A DNA stretch of 64,000 nucleotides, taken from positions 1 through 64,000 of the forward strand of contig JAATFD010000046.1 in assembly GCA_015655375.1 (NCBI GenBank), written 5' to 3'. Below the pieces are notes generated by a model. The model saw only the letters and a list, made by a program, of their open reading frames with translations, searched no databases and had not been told where the DNA came from. The position numbers and the translations under genes are program-made. Below, in pieces: positions 44,388-53,737 of this stretch. The first letter of the stretch is position 1. The number at the start of each line of letters is the position of its first letter. This DNA is from Actinomycetales bacterium (lineage in GTDB: Bacteria > Actinomycetota > Actinomycetes > Actinomycetales > Actinomycetaceae).

Positions 44388-45686
44388 ATGTCCATTAGGG
44401 ATGTTGAGCCGATGTCCATCGCCCAGATCGTCGAGGCGGTGACGACACCCCCGCTGTCAATTCGCTTCACAGCCTATGACGGTTCCTCGACGGGCCCTGA
44501 GGACGCTGCCTACGGCCTTCGCCTCGAGAACCCTCGCGGCCTCGCCTACATCGCGACGGCGCCGAATGATCTCGGTTTGGCCCGTGCCTACGTCAGCGGC
44601 GATTTGACTGCCCGCGGCATCCATCCGGGCAATCCCTATCCGGCCTTCGTCGAGCTCGAGAAGCTGGCGGCGGGTGTCCATCGCCCGGCTGCCCACGATC
44701 TTCCGCGGATTCTAAAGGCTGTGGGGCGCTCGAACATGATGCCGCCCCAGCCGCCCTCGGTCGAGCAGCTGCCGGTGTGGCTGAGAGCCCTGCATGGGGC
44801 GTTGCCTCACACTCACGTGGCCGACACCTCGACGGTGACCTCCCACTATGACCGGTCCAACGAGTTTTACGCCGAGGTCCTCGGCCCGACGATGACGTAC
44901 ACCTGCGCAGTGTTCGACACCCCGGACATGACGTTGGATGAGGCGCAGGACAACAAGCTGCGACTGGTGCTCGACAAGCTGAAGCTCCAGGCCGGTGACC
45001 GGCTGCTCGACATCGGGTGCGGCTGGGGATCGATGCTCGTTGCGGCGGCGCGTCGGGGGATCCACGCGATCGGTGTGACGCTGTCGAAGCCACAGGTCGA
45101 CTGGGCCAATGCGTGGCTCGAGCGCGAAGGCCTGTCCGACCTCGCCGAGGCGCGGGTCATGGACTACCGCGATGTGCCGGAGACAGGATTCGATGGCATT
45201 TCCTCGCTCGGCATGATGGAGCACGTCGGTGTGCGTCACTACACCGAGTACTTCCAGAAGATGTACTCGATGCTGCGTCCGGGAGGGCGCCTGCTTAATC
45301 ATCAGATCACGCGGCACGATTCGCGTCAGGGTCGCCGGGCCGGGGCGTTCATCGATCGGTACGTCTTCCCCGACGGGGAGCTTGCGGCTCCCGGTGTCGT
45401 CATGACGCGACTGGGAGATTCGGGCCTGGAGGTCATCCACGAGGAGAACCTTCGCCAGCACTACGCCCTGACCTTGACGAAGTGGTGCGAGAACCTTGTC
45501 GAGCACTGGGACAAGGCCGTCGAGCTGGGCGGGCATGACACGGCTCTGTTGTGGGGCTTGTACATGTCCGGGTCGCGCTACAACTTCGAGGCGAACAACA
45601 TCCAGATCCACCAGTTCCTGGCCGTGCGTCCAACCGATGACCGGGAGGGCCACTGGTATCCGATGCGTCCCTGGTGGAGGCCGTGA
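44388..45686 (+). CDS. cfa: Cyclopropane-fatty-acyl-phospholipid synthase family methyltransferase
   Basis: 432 residues. The N-terminal lipid-binding part has LENPRGLAYIATAPNDLGLA and RAYVSGDLTARGIHPGNPYP. The methyltransferase domain begins at SHYDRSNEFYAEVLGPTMTY. It has the SAM motif LLDIGCGWGSMLVAAARRGI, then GVTLSKPQVDWANAWLE, SLGMMEHVGVRHYTEYF and ALTLTKWCENLVEHW. These enzymes add a methylene from SAM to double bonds of membrane fatty acids. An ATG at 44412 is an alternative start nine codons later. It stands alone; a foldable region follows the stop. Confidence 0.92.
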   Translation: MSIRDVEPMSIAQIVEAVTTPPLSIRFTAYDGSSTGPEDAAYGLRLENPRGLAYIATAPNDLGLARAYVSGDLTARGIHPGNPYPAFVELEKLAAGVHRPAAHDLPRILKAVGRSNMMPPQPPSVEQLPVWLRALHGALPHTHVADTSTVTSHYDRSNEFYAEVLGPTMTYTCAVFDTPDMTLDEAQDNKLRLVLDKLKLQAGDRLLDIGCGWGSMLVAAARRGIHAIGVTLSKPQVDWANAWLEREGLSDLAEARVMDYRDVPETGFDGISSLGMMEHVGVRHYTEYFQKMYSMLRPGGRLLNHQITRHDSRQGRRAGAFIDRYVFPDGELAAPGVVMTRLGDSGLEVIHEENLRQHYALTLTKWCENLVEHWDKAVELGGHDTALLWGLYMSGSRYNFEANNIQIHQFLAVRPTDDREGHWYPMRPWWRP

Positions 45687-45707
45687 CAGCCCGCCCTTCT
45701 TCCGCCT

Positions 45708-45770
45708 TGGTCGGGATTACTGGCCGAATCGGTGCCAACTGAACGGCCGATAGTCACTTAACCCCGACCA
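45708..45770 (+). terminator. Long hairpin after the cyclopropane synthase gene
   Basis: TGGTCGGG (45708-45715) pairs with CCCGACCA (45763-45770). Inside, ACT-GGCCG pairs with CGGCC and AGT across a loop. It could end the cfa transcript, though no T-run follows. Its loop side holds CAACTGAACGGCC, whose complement recurs at 48260-48272. Confidence 0.45.
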
Positions 45771-45944
45771 CCAGGACGAGGCTGGCGCCGACACCGCTCG
45801 CAGGCCGCGGCAGCACGGCAGTGGTGAGCCGCAGAGCCGGTCCGGGGGAAGTCTCCGTCCACAGGCCAGTAGTTGTCCGAGCGCCGTCCACAGATCCGGG
45901 CAGCCAGCCGACGAGTCTGGTCGGCGACGTGTGATCGTCGATCC

Positions 45945-47222
45945 ATGGATCTGATTGAACGAGTGCGCCGCGCGATGATGGCCACAGCGTCCGACTCGTC
46001 ATGGGTCGCGGCGCGGGCCGTGGCATCGGGCACCCTCGTGCGGATCGCGCGTGGATGTTTTCTGCGGATCGGCGTGCTGGCCGAGGTCGGCGATGATGTG
46101 TGGGAACAACGCAGATGTGTCGATGTTGCGCGGATCCTCGCTGTTGTGCCGTCACCGGGAGAAGCACAGCGAGAGTCACGGCGACGTGCTGCGATCGGCG
46201 TGGCCGGGGGTGGAGCAGCTGAAAGTGGGGAACCGAGGTGCGTCATTGATAGCGCCGGATCTGCCTCGATGATCGGACGCGTTGTTGCTTTCGAGTCCGC
46301 TCTGGTAATTCGGGGTCTTCCCGTCCTCGATCGATCGCCCGATGTCCATGTCGTCGCGCCGAACTCCCGGTCGACGAAGGGCATGCGTTTTCCTGCCGTG
46401 AGTTTTCGGGGTGAGCTGATCCGAGGTCCCGCGCGCTTGGCAATCCACCGCCTCGACCACGCGGGACGTGGGGCGGAGATCGCATCGGGCGTTGTGCTCA
46501 CCGACGCTGCGACGACCGCGATCGACCTCGCTCGATTTCGTTCTCCGCGTGAAGGCGTTGCCGAGGTGAGTGTGCTCCTCAATCGGGTTGTCGGGTTCAA
46601 ACGGGAAGACCCCGCTGGAGGCCGCGCCCGCGAATCCGAAATCAAGGCCGACTGGCTCAGGGTCGCTGGCGAGATCGGACGGGCTCCCGGTGCGGCGAGA
46701 GCGCGGCGCGTGATCGGAGCGGCCGACGCCGGGTGTGAATCGATTGCCGAGGGCGTGCTCACGTGGTTCCTGCGTGCTCATGGGATCCGACCCTGGCGGA
46801 CACAGGTGCCGACGTCCGTCGGGTCGCGGGTCCTCTACCCCGACGTCAGGATTGATGACGCCGGGGTCGCCCTCGAATGCGAGGGGCAGAAGAAGCTGGG
46901 CACGGACGGTCGGGAGGTCGCCCGCAACGCCCACGCATTGATGCGTCGGTCGAACGAGCTGGGCGCCGCGGGGTGGCGAGTCGTCTTCCTTCCGGCTGCG
47001 GAGATCCTCGGTGCTCCCCGCGTGTTGGAGGCGCGTCTGCGGCAGGTCGCACCCGAGATCTTCGACGCGCGCCGGGGCCTCGACCTGTGGTGGTTCACCG
47101 GAGTGGACGAGATGCCAACTGGTGCTCGAAACGGCCTCCGAGCCGACGACGAGTGGCCTGAGCCGGGGAGGTCTGACGCGCGGGAGTCCGCACCTGGGAG
47201 CTCCTCCCGTTCCGACTGGTGA
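45945..47222 (+). CDS. DUF559/AbiEi-like protein with predicted nuclease-fold C-terminus
   Basis: 425 residues from ATG 45945; the frame is open further up without homology. The N-terminal half resembles AbiEi-type or winged-helix proteins (TLVRIARGCFLRIG, with ATTAIDLARFR later). The C-terminal part looks like a Vsr/DUF559 restriction-endonuclease fold. It reads VPTSVGSRVLYPDVRIDDAG, then VALECEGQKKLG (a P-D-x(n)-E-x-E-G-Q pattern), then NELGAAGWRVVFLPAAEILG. Actinobacterial proteins of this layout are common and mostly uncharacterised. Nuclease activity is not shown. The last 45 residues are disordered. No toxin partner is adjacent. Function unassigned. Confidence 0.6.
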   Translation: MDLIERVRRAMMATASDSSWVAARAVASGTLVRIARGCFLRIGVLAEVGDDVWEQRRCVDVARILAVVPSPGEAQRESRRRAAIGVAGGGAAESGEPRCVIDSAGSASMIGRVVAFESALVIRGLPVLDRSPDVHVVAPNSRSTKGMRFPAVSFRGELIRGPARLAIHRLDHAGRGAEIASGVVLTDAATTAIDLARFRSPREGVAEVSVLLNRVVGFKREDPAGGRARESEIKADWLRVAGEIGRAPGAARARRVIGAADAGCESIAEGVLTWFLRAHGIRPWRTQVPTSVGSRVLYPDVRIDDAGVALECEGQKKLGTDGREVARNAHALMRRSNELGAAGWRVVFLPAAEILGAPRVLEARLRQVAPEIFDARRGLDLWWFTGVDEMPTGARNGLRADDEWPEPGRSDARESAPGSSSRSDW

Positions 47223-47406
47223 CCGGGTTGAAGGAATGACGTTCGTTCAGCTGGCAGCTGTTGCGCCAGCAGGCGCACCACCCATGCCCGTCAGGCGGCG
47301 CTGCGCCGGTGGATGGACGCACGCCCTTGCCGTGCCCAGGGGGTCGGTCGTCGGACGCTCCCGGTACTCTGACAAGAGTCCTTGCCGTTGACGAAGGGAG
47401 ACCCCG

Positions 47407-48225
47407 GTGCATCGCACGGGCGTGTGGGCGATATGCGGCGTGGCTTTGTTGATCGTGGTCGACGCTCTCGGCTCCGTCGTGATGTCCGTCCAGGACGAGG
47501 TCGCGCTGCCGGGCAAGGTCCTGGCGCTGATCGGCGTGGTGGCGATCGCGGCGGGCGCGGTATGGCTCTACAGCCAGATCGTCATGAAGCGGTGGGCCGA
47601 GCGCTGGCCGAGCGAGGTCCTGCGCCCGGGCGCTGCGGGAGCTGTGATCCAGGGTCTGGCGATCGGGGCCGGGTTCATTGCCATCAGCTTCGGGATCGTG
47701 GTCGCGCTGGGTGCCGACCGAGTGACGGGACTGGCGAAATTCAGTATCGCGGATCTGGTTAGCGTGGTGACGCTGATGGTGATCTCTGCCGTGCTCGAGG
47801 AACTGATTTTCCGTGGGGTGCTGCTCCAGGCCCTCGAGCGATGGCTTGGGTGGATTCCGGCGCTCGCGCTGACGTCCGCGCTGTTCGGTGCCGCGCATCT
47901 GGCCAACCCCGGTGCGACGTGGTTCAGTGCGCTCGCGATCGCGATCGAGGCCGGGTTCATGCTCGGTGCCTGCTTCGTGTGGAAACGGAACCTGTGGGTC
48001 GCGATCGGCGTGCATGCCGGGTGGAATGGCCTGGAGTCATTGCTCGGGATTCCGGTGTCGGGTCAGACCTCGCATGGCGTGTTGGTTGTCGTCGCCCAAG
48101 GATCCGAGTGGCTGAGCGGAGGATCGTTCGGCATTGAGGCCTCGATCGTCCCGATGGTTCTGGGTGCGGCGCTCGGCGTGTGGTTCCTGGCGACCCGGCG
48201 GCGAGCTGACGAGGCGGTGGGCTGA
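47407..48225 (+). CDS. CPBP-family intramembrane metalloprotease
   Basis: 272 residues from GTG 47407, with GGGAG upstream. Eight or so membrane helices carry the three CPBP motifs in order: SAVLEELIFRGVLLQ (E-E-x-x-x-R), LTSALFGAAHLANPG (F-G-x-x-H) and GVHAGWNGLESLLG. The Glu and His residues bind the zinc. Family members include eukaryotic CAAX proteases and bacterial proteins that process or protect against peptides. In bacteria the substrate is usually unknown, and that is so here. It is not near a bacteriocin cluster. Confidence 0.88.
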   Translation: MHRTGVWAICGVALLIVVDALGSVVMSVQDEVALPGKVLALIGVVAIAAGAVWLYSQIVMKRWAERWPSEVLRPGAAGAVIQGLAIGAGFIAISFGIVVALGADRVTGLAKFSIADLVSVVTLMVISAVLEELIFRGVLLQALERWLGWIPALALTSALFGAAHLANPGATWFSALAIAIEAGFMLGACFVWKRNLWVAIGVHAGWNGLESLLGIPVSGQTSHGVLVVVAQGSEWLSGGSFGIEASIVPMVLGAALGVWFLATRRRADEAVG

Positions 48226-48261
48226 GGCGCGCCATTGCTGTCTGGGTTAGCCCACGGGTGG

Positions 48262-48277
48262 CCGTTCAGTTGAACGG
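48262..48277. promoter_or_regulatory. Palindrome in the gap after the CPBP gene
   Basis: CCGTTCA-GT-TGAACGG is a perfect 7-bp inverted repeat, 36 bases after the CPBP stop and 160 before the next gene. GGCCGTTCAGTTG here is the reverse complement of CAACTGAACGGCC at 45736-45748. An operator or a small hairpin are both possible. Evidence is limited to the repeat itself. Confidence 0.35.
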
Positions 48278-48438
48278 GCATCGCCAAGCAACGCGGACAC
48301 GGGCGAAGAGCCGGGCGAGCCGCCCGGACTCGGATCGGGAGAGGACACGAGGGCGACGCCCCTGACCATGACTGGGCTCGTCCGCATGTGGGACAATGGA
48401 TCCGTTCCGCGCGACAACGATCACGGTGGGGGGTGCGC

Positions 48439-49647
48439 ATGGCTCTGTTCGAGATCGAGGCCGGACGGTTGATACCTGCCCAGTTCGGACGACCCGTGGC
48501 CAACGGTCTGACCCAAGAGGTCCTCGAATCGGTGCGAAACCAGGTCCTCGAGATCGTCTCGCGCCCCCTGTTCCCGATCACGTGGCGAGACATGTCGCGG
48601 GTGTCGGACCCCAGCAACGACCGGCCCCGGCTGACGGCACTCGATGCCTCGGGCCAAGTGGTTTCCGTCGAGGTCCTCGAGCACCTCGACTCGGACACCT
48701 TGATCTCCTCCCTTTCCCGCTTGGCCGACACGGCGTCCCTGTCCTGGACCGACCTCGCCCGCGAATACCCCGGCGACATTGAGGGTTTCAAGGCTGGGTG
48801 GGTCCGTTTCCGTGACTCGATGCCGCCCTCGCCCGGGTCCGGCCCGCGGCTGGTGATGGTTGTGGGCTCGATCGACGTCCAGGTTCGGCCGGCCCTCGAT
48901 GTATTGGCGTCCTCAGGCGTCGAAGTCCATGAGATGAACCTTCGCCAGATGTCGAATGGTCGTGCGTTCCTCGAGGTCCATGCCGTTGGTCCGCGCTTGT
49001 ACGGACACAGCCCTCAGGTGCTTCTCGGTTCCACAGGCCACATACCCGAGCTTGAGGGCCTTCCCGACGATACGATCGGCGCCGATTCTACCGGTTCCGT
49101 TCCCCATGGCCGTCACGAGGGCACTCATGCGAGTGAGCCATTGGCCGAGGCCGAGAAGATGCTCGTGCCTGCCACGTGGTCCGAGGCCGTCCCCGCGTGG
49201 CGCGGAGGTTCGCCCGTTCACTTCGTCGAGGGTTCTGATGTCGAGCACCCGGTCGGCCACCACAGGACGACAGGCTTGTCGACGACGGGCCAGGCGGATG
49301 CTGTCGAATCCGAATCCGAGGTCCCCGTCCTTGGGCGTGACGAAACCGGATTGGCTGCTCTCGGCCAGATCGTCGGCGAGGACACGCCCCTCGCGACTCG
49401 GCCGACGCTCGCCACTTCAGCACAGGCGGTCTTCACCCCGCAAGGCGCCATCCGCACCGACTCCGGTGACTTCACCGACCCCGATGCGGCCCTCATGGCG
49501 TGCGGGAATCCGGCGGGGCTGGACGGGTGGAAGGAATGGCACTTGGGGGATCATTTGGGTCCCTCATTGGCCGAATCCCTCGATGAGGTCAACCGCGAGA
49601 TCAAGCGCGAGTATGCTCGGACCTCGTCGCCGACGCGCCAGCACTGA
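48439..49647 (+). CDS. Conserved actinobacterial protein, function unknown
   Basis: 402 residues from ATG 48439. The first 200 residues look folded: MALFEIEAGRLIPAQFGRPV, then LDASGQVVSVEVLEHLDSDT, then RLVMVVGSIDVQVRPALDVL followed by GVEVHEMNLRQM. This pattern is reminiscent of RecB/NucS-type nuclease folds (D...V-x-V-E-x-K and a later strand-helix). The catalytic Lys position reads Leu, so the site is not convincing. The remaining 200 residues are rich in P, S, G, E and T and look disordered. No signal peptide or membrane helix. I do not recognise the family with certainty and assign no function. Confidence 0.55.
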   Translation: MALFEIEAGRLIPAQFGRPVANGLTQEVLESVRNQVLEIVSRPLFPITWRDMSRVSDPSNDRPRLTALDASGQVVSVEVLEHLDSDTLISSLSRLADTASLSWTDLAREYPGDIEGFKAGWVRFRDSMPPSPGSGPRLVMVVGSIDVQVRPALDVLASSGVEVHEMNLRQMSNGRAFLEVHAVGPRLYGHSPQVLLGSTGHIPELEGLPDDTIGADSTGSVPHGRHEGTHASEPLAEAEKMLVPATWSEAVPAWRGGSPVHFVEGSDVEHPVGHHRTTGLSTTGQADAVESESEVPVLGRDETGLAALGQIVGEDTPLATRPTLATSAQAVFTPQGAIRTDSGDFTDPDAALMACGNPAGLDGWKEWHLGDHLGPSLAESLDEVNREIKREYARTSSPTRQH

Positions 49648-49719
49648 CCTCACCCGCCAGGGGGACTTCCGTCAGCCTTGACGTCCGTCCCGTGATTCTC
49701 CGCACTCTCGGACTGCGAC

Positions 49720-50862
49720 TCACACGAAGGCGTCGAGCCAGTGCTGGATGACGGTCCAGACCTGCGCTCGCACGTCGGGATCCGACAGGAACAGGTCGTG
49801 GCGCCCGTCGAAGCGCGCGATTGTCACCAGTGGCCCCAGGGTGGCGGAGCGCTCGACGATGACGTCGACATTGAGGACGACATCGGAGGAAAAGACCTTC
49901 GGCGACCATTCCGTGCCGGAGTAGGAGCTGGTCGAGCACATCGACAGGACCGGACATTCGAGGTGGACCTGCTTCTCGACCGTCTCCTGTCCGACGAGGA
50001 TCGCATCGAGCCATTTGGCTCGCACCGGATAGGACTCCGGTCGCTTCCATTCGTGGGCGTAGGTCCATCCGGCCACCGCGGGATCGCTCTCGTGACCGAC
50101 CAATCGGTCGGGCAGATCGAATCCGGAAGCGGCCCATCCGCCGGTCAATGAGCGTCCGTAGAGGTCGGGTCCACCTCCGGTGGGGATTTCCCACCGGGGA
50201 TTGCGCGCCGCGATGCGTTCCAGGACCGGCTGTACCGTCGAGCGCATCGGGGCCATGGTCTGCATCTCGAGCCAGGCCGAGTTGAGGATCACGCCCGCCA
50301 GTGCCCCGGGATGGCGGTACGCCCACAGGGTGGCGATCAGTCCTCCTGTCGAGTGCCCGATGAGGATGAGTGGCAGGCGCCCCACCTCAGAGTGGATGAC
50401 GTCGAGGGCCTCCGAGAGGTCCTCGTCGTAGACAGTGAGGTCCCCGACGTCGCCGATTGTCTGGCCAGGGCGTAGGGACCTTCCATATTTGCGCAGGTCG
50501 AGAGCGTAGAACGCGCCTCCCGCGGCGGCGATTTGGCGGGCGAGATCAACGTGGAAGAAATAGTCGTTGCGTCCGTGCAGGTACAGGGCCGTGAAACGCG
50601 GAAAGATCAGCGCGTCGCCCGTGGCCTCAGGATCGCGGTGGGGCAGATGTCGCACGAGGGTCGCGACGCAGTCGCCCTCGTCATCGGGCAGGAGGGGAAG
50701 CGCACGCGACTCGAAAGCGGGCCCCAACAGATCGACGCGCCAGAGGCCGGTGGGTGGGGGACCCGCGGTTCCCCAGGGCGCGAGAACGTCCCGCCCGACA
50801 GGGGCTGGCGCGGAGTCGGTGTCGGGACCGCCGCCGCGGTCCTGGGGGGAGGGAGTCATCAC
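49720..50862 (-). CDS. Alpha/beta hydrolase, lysophospholipase-like
   Basis: 380 residues. The hydrolase fold shows the oxyanion strand FTALYLHGRNDYFFHVDLAR, then FYALDLRKYGRS, the nucleophile elbow LILIGHSTGGLIATLWAYRH (G-H-S-T-G) and ILNSAWLEMQ. The C-terminal His lies in IARFDGRHDLFLSDPDVRAQ, with a preceding acidic residue. Relatives are monoacylglycerol lipases or lysophospholipases. The first 45 residues are proline- and aspartate-rich and probably flexible, and a later start cannot be excluded. It converges with the preceding gene. It is on the same strand as metX but 121 bases downstream of it, so co-transcription is uncertain. Confidence 0.85.
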   Translation of the reverse strand: MMTPSPQDRGGGPDTDSAPAPVGRDVLAPWGTAGPPPTGLWRVDLLGPAFESRALPLLPDDEGDCVATLVRHLPHRDPEATGDALIFPRFTALYLHGRNDYFFHVDLARQIAAAGGAFYALDLRKYGRSLRPGQTIGDVGDLTVYDEDLSEALDVIHSEVGRLPLILIGHSTGGLIATLWAYRHPGALAGVILNSAWLEMQTMAPMRSTVQPVLERIAARNPRWEIPTGGGPDLYGRSLTGGWAASGFDLPDRLVGHESDPAVAGWTYAHEWKRPESYPVRAKWLDAILVGQETVEKQVHLECPVLSMCSTSSYSGTEWSPKVFSSDVVLNVDVIVERSATLGPLVTIARFDGRHDLFLSDPDVRAQVWTVIQHWLDAFV

Positions 50863-50983
50863 GGGTCCAGCGTAGAGCGGGAGCGTCGGGGTCGGCGCGG
50901 GACGCGAGCGAGGATCCTGAAAGCCGGGTCGATCAGCCGAGGACGCATATCCGTGGAGCGACGGCGTGATGCGAGCCCGCCGC

Positions 50984-52180
50984 TCAGCGTGTGGGAAACG
51001 AATCTCTCGCCAGGACGGAATCGCGTGCGGGGATGCGCTCGTTGAGGAACTCGTCGAGCAGACGCGTCATCTGGTCGTGTTCGATGAGGAAGCCGTCGTG
51101 GCCGTGGTCGGAGTGGATTTCGCGATAGAACGCGCCGCGCACGCCCTCGGCGACCTCCCATGCCTGGTCCGGGAAGAACAAGCGGTCCGAATCGACTGCG
51201 ACGACCAGGGCCCGGGCCGTCACGCGCTTGAGGGCCTCTCGCACTCCGCCGCGGTCGCGGCCGATGTCGTGCGTGAGCATCGCGTGGCACAACGCGGCAT
51301 AGGATCCCGCATCGAAGCGTCGGGCGAGTTTGTCGCCGTGGTGGTCGAGGTAGGACTCGATCGCCAGGCGTCCACCGGTCAGGACATCCTCGTTGTGCTG
51401 GGGCAGACGTCCGAAGCGCTCGGAGAGTTCCTTCGGCGAGCGGTAGGTGGTGTGGGCGATCTCCCGGGCGAGGGCGAGTCCCGTGGTCGGCCCGGTCGGC
51501 TGGTCGTGATAATCGCCGCCGTGCCAAGCCGGATCCAGCTCGATCGCCCGGATCTGGGCGTGGTTCCATGCGGCCTGTTCGGCGGTCGTCTGTGCGCCCG
51601 AGGCGACGACTGCGACCCGCTCGACCCGACGGGGATACCCGACTGCCCATTCGATCGCGCGATGGCCGCCCATCGAGGCTCCGATGACGAGGGACCAGGA
51701 CGAGATCCCGAGGTAGTCCGCCAGCCGGACTTCGGCGGCGACCTGGTCCCTCGTCGAGATCACGGGGAAACGTGAGCCCCAGGCCTTCCCGTCCGGAGCA
51801 AGTGAGGAGGGCCCGAGGGACCCCTGGCATCCGCCGAGGACATTCGCCGCCACGACGAATGAGTGGTCCGTGTCGACGATCTTTCCCGGGCCGACGATCT
51901 CGCTCCACCACCCAGGCGTGGGCTGACCGGGGACGCCAGGTCCGCCCACGCCGGTGACGTGCGCATCGCCGGTGAGGGCGTGGAGGACGAGCACTGCATT
52001 GGACCGCTCCCTGTTCAGCTTTCCCCAGGCCTCGAAGGCCAGGCGGACGGCGGGCAGCGTGGCACCGTTCTCCAGGCGCAACGGGCCAAGGTCCGCGAAA
52101 TGTCTGAAGGCCACGGGGTCGCCCTCGTGCCAGCCTCCGGAAGTGGGAGCCGATGAGAAGGGAAGGGAACGGTCCGTCAC
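50984..52180 (-). CDS. metX: Homoserine O-acetyltransferase
   Basis: 398 residues from GTG 52180, one base after the metY stop. MetX landmarks are FEAWGKLNRERSNAVLVLHA, LTGDAHV, WWSEIVGPGKIVDTDHSFVV, NVLGGCQGSLGPSS and the nucleophile LVIGASMGGHRAIEWAVGYP. AVDSDRLFFPDQ (Asp) and DHGHDGFLIEHDQ (His) complete the triad. It acetylates homoserine from acetyl-CoA, making the substrate of the upstream MetY. The pair forms the direct sulfhydrylation route to homocysteine. Confidence 0.95.
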   Translation of the reverse strand: MTDRSLPFSSAPTSGGWHEGDPVAFRHFADLGPLRLENGATLPAVRLAFEAWGKLNRERSNAVLVLHALTGDAHVTGVGGPGVPGQPTPGWWSEIVGPGKIVDTDHSFVVAANVLGGCQGSLGPSSLAPDGKAWGSRFPVISTRDQVAAEVRLADYLGISSWSLVIGASMGGHRAIEWAVGYPRRVERVAVVASGAQTTAEQAAWNHAQIRAIELDPAWHGGDYHDQPTGPTTGLALAREIAHTTYRSPKELSERFGRLPQHNEDVLTGGRLAIESYLDHHGDKLARRFDAGSYAALCHAMLTHDIGRDRGGVREALKRVTARALVVAVDSDRLFFPDQAWEVAEGVRGAFYREIHSDHGHDGFLIEHDQMTRLLDEFLNERIPARDSVLARDSFPTR

Positions 52181-52181
52181 G

Positions 52182-53546
52182 TCAGGCTGCCTGGCTCTGC
52201 GTTCGCGTGCCGGCGTTGACCTGCGCTGCAGCGGCGAAGCCCTTCTCGAGGTCCGCGATGATGTCGTCGATGTGCTCGATGCCGATCGAGAGACGGACCG
52301 TGCCTCCCTCGATGCCGGCCTTGAGGAGCTCGGCCTCGCTCAGCTGGGAGTGCGTGGTCGAGGCCGGGTGGATGACCAGGGACTTCGCATCGCCGATGTT
52401 GGCGACGGTCGGCAAGAGCTCAAGTGCGGTGGCGAAGGCCTTTCCGGCCTCGACGCCGCCCTCGATGACGAAGGAGAGCAGACCGGAGGCGCCCAGTGGC
52501 GCGTACTTCTGCTGGAGTGCGTGGTAGGGCGAGGACTCGAGTCCGGCGTAGCTGACCGACTGGACCAGGTCATGTCCTTCCAGCCACGTTGCCACGGCCA
52601 GTGCGTTGGAGGAGTGGCGCTCGACGCGTAGCGAGAGGGTTTCGATGCCCTGCTCGATGAGGAACGCGTTGAAGGGGGAGGATGCGAACCCGAGGTCTCG
52701 CTCACCGAGGGTGCGGGCACGCAGGATGTAGGACAGGTTGACGCCGAAGGCGCCGTCCTTGCCGAGATCCTTGCCGAAGACGAGGCCATGGTAGGACTCG
52801 TCGGGCGTGTTGAAGTAGGGGTAGCGCTCCGGGTCGGCCGTGTAGTCGAAGTTTCCGGAGTCGACGAGCACGCCGGAGATCGAGTTGCCGTGTCCGCCCA
52901 AATACTTCGTGGCGGAGTGGACGATCACGTCTGCGCCCCACTCGAAGGGGCGGATCAGATACGGGGTGGCGACCGTGTTGTCGAGGATCAGGGGAACGCC
53001 GACCTCATGCGCGGCCTTGGCGATGGTCTCGATGTCGAAGATGTCGCCCTTCGGATTGGGGATCGTCTCACCGTAGAAGGCGACGGTCTTGTCGTCGGAC
53101 AGGGCCTTGTACTGCTCCGGATTGGAGGGGTCCTCGACGAAGCGTGCTTCGATGCCGAGGCGTCCGAGCGTGTTCTTGAGCAGAGTGACCGATCCGCCGT
53201 AGAGCGAGGGCGAGGCGACGACGTTGTTCCCGGCGGTGCCGAGGTTGATGACGGCCAACGCCGAGGCTGCCTGTCCGGAGGAGAGGAAGAGCGCTCCGAC
53301 ACCGCCCTCGAGGGCTGCAACGCGGTTTTCGACGGCCTCGTTGGTCGGGTTCGTCAGGCGGGTGTAGATGGGACCGAGTTCGCGCAGCCCGAAACGGTCA
53401 GCGGCTTGCTCCGCTGTGGCGAAGGCATAGGAACTGGTCTGATAGATCGGCAGGGTGGTCGCGCCTGTCTGCGGGTCACGGTCCCAGCCTGCATGGATCT
53501 GCTTGGTCTCGAAGTGCCAATTGGAGGCGTCGGTCTGATCGCTCAT
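52182..53546 (-). CDS. metY: O-acetylhomoserine aminocarboxypropyltransferase (sulfhydrylase)
   Basis: 454 residues from ATG 53546 with GGAG eight bases upstream; the frame runs further but without homology. PLP-fold Cys/Met metabolism motifs are FETKQIHAGWDRDPQTGATT, PIYQTSSYAF, IYTRLTNPTNEAVENRVAAL, FLSSGQAASALAVINL and the PLP-lysine segment VIVHSATKYLGGHGNSISG. It makes homocysteine from O-acetylhomoserine and sulfide. metX follows after one base. A palindrome lies 192 bases upstream. I looked for SAM riboswitch signatures in the leader and found none that I trust. Confidence 0.95.
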   Translation of the reverse strand: MSDQTDASNWHFETKQIHAGWDRDPQTGATTLPIYQTSSYAFATAEQAADRFGLRELGPIYTRLTNPTNEAVENRVAALEGGVGALFLSSGQAASALAVINLGTAGNNVVASPSLYGGSVTLLKNTLGRLGIEARFVEDPSNPEQYKALSDDKTVAFYGETIPNPKGDIFDIETIAKAAHEVGVPLILDNTVATPYLIRPFEWGADVIVHSATKYLGGHGNSISGVLVDSGNFDYTADPERYPYFNTPDESYHGLVFGKDLGKDGAFGVNLSYILRARTLGERDLGFASSPFNAFLIEQGIETLSLRVERHSSNALAVATWLEGHDLVQSVSYAGLESSPYHALQQKYAPLGASGLLSFVIEGGVEAGKAFATALELLPTVANIGDAKSLVIHPASTTHSQLSEAELLKAGIEGGTVRLSIGIEHIDDIIADLEKGFAAAAQVNAGTRTQSQAA

Positions 53547-53737
53547 GGTGATAGCTCCTGCAGTCGGTTTTCTCTGGTGGGGAGCGGGTTCGCGCACCTG
53601 CGGCCTGGTGGCACTGGGGTCGTCGGCCGTGGGGGGTGCCTCCCGCAAGGAAGGCCTGCTGCACGGCAGGTTCCGCACACGCGCCGCGCTCGACCCCTGG
53701 GAGGACTTGCCTCAACCAACCGGCTCGACACGGTGGA

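Noticed and set aside
53547-53737. A SAM riboswitch in the metY leader
   Set aside because: Several hairpins can be drawn, but the conserved cores of SAM-I, SAM-II and SAM-IV could not be matched in the right orientation.
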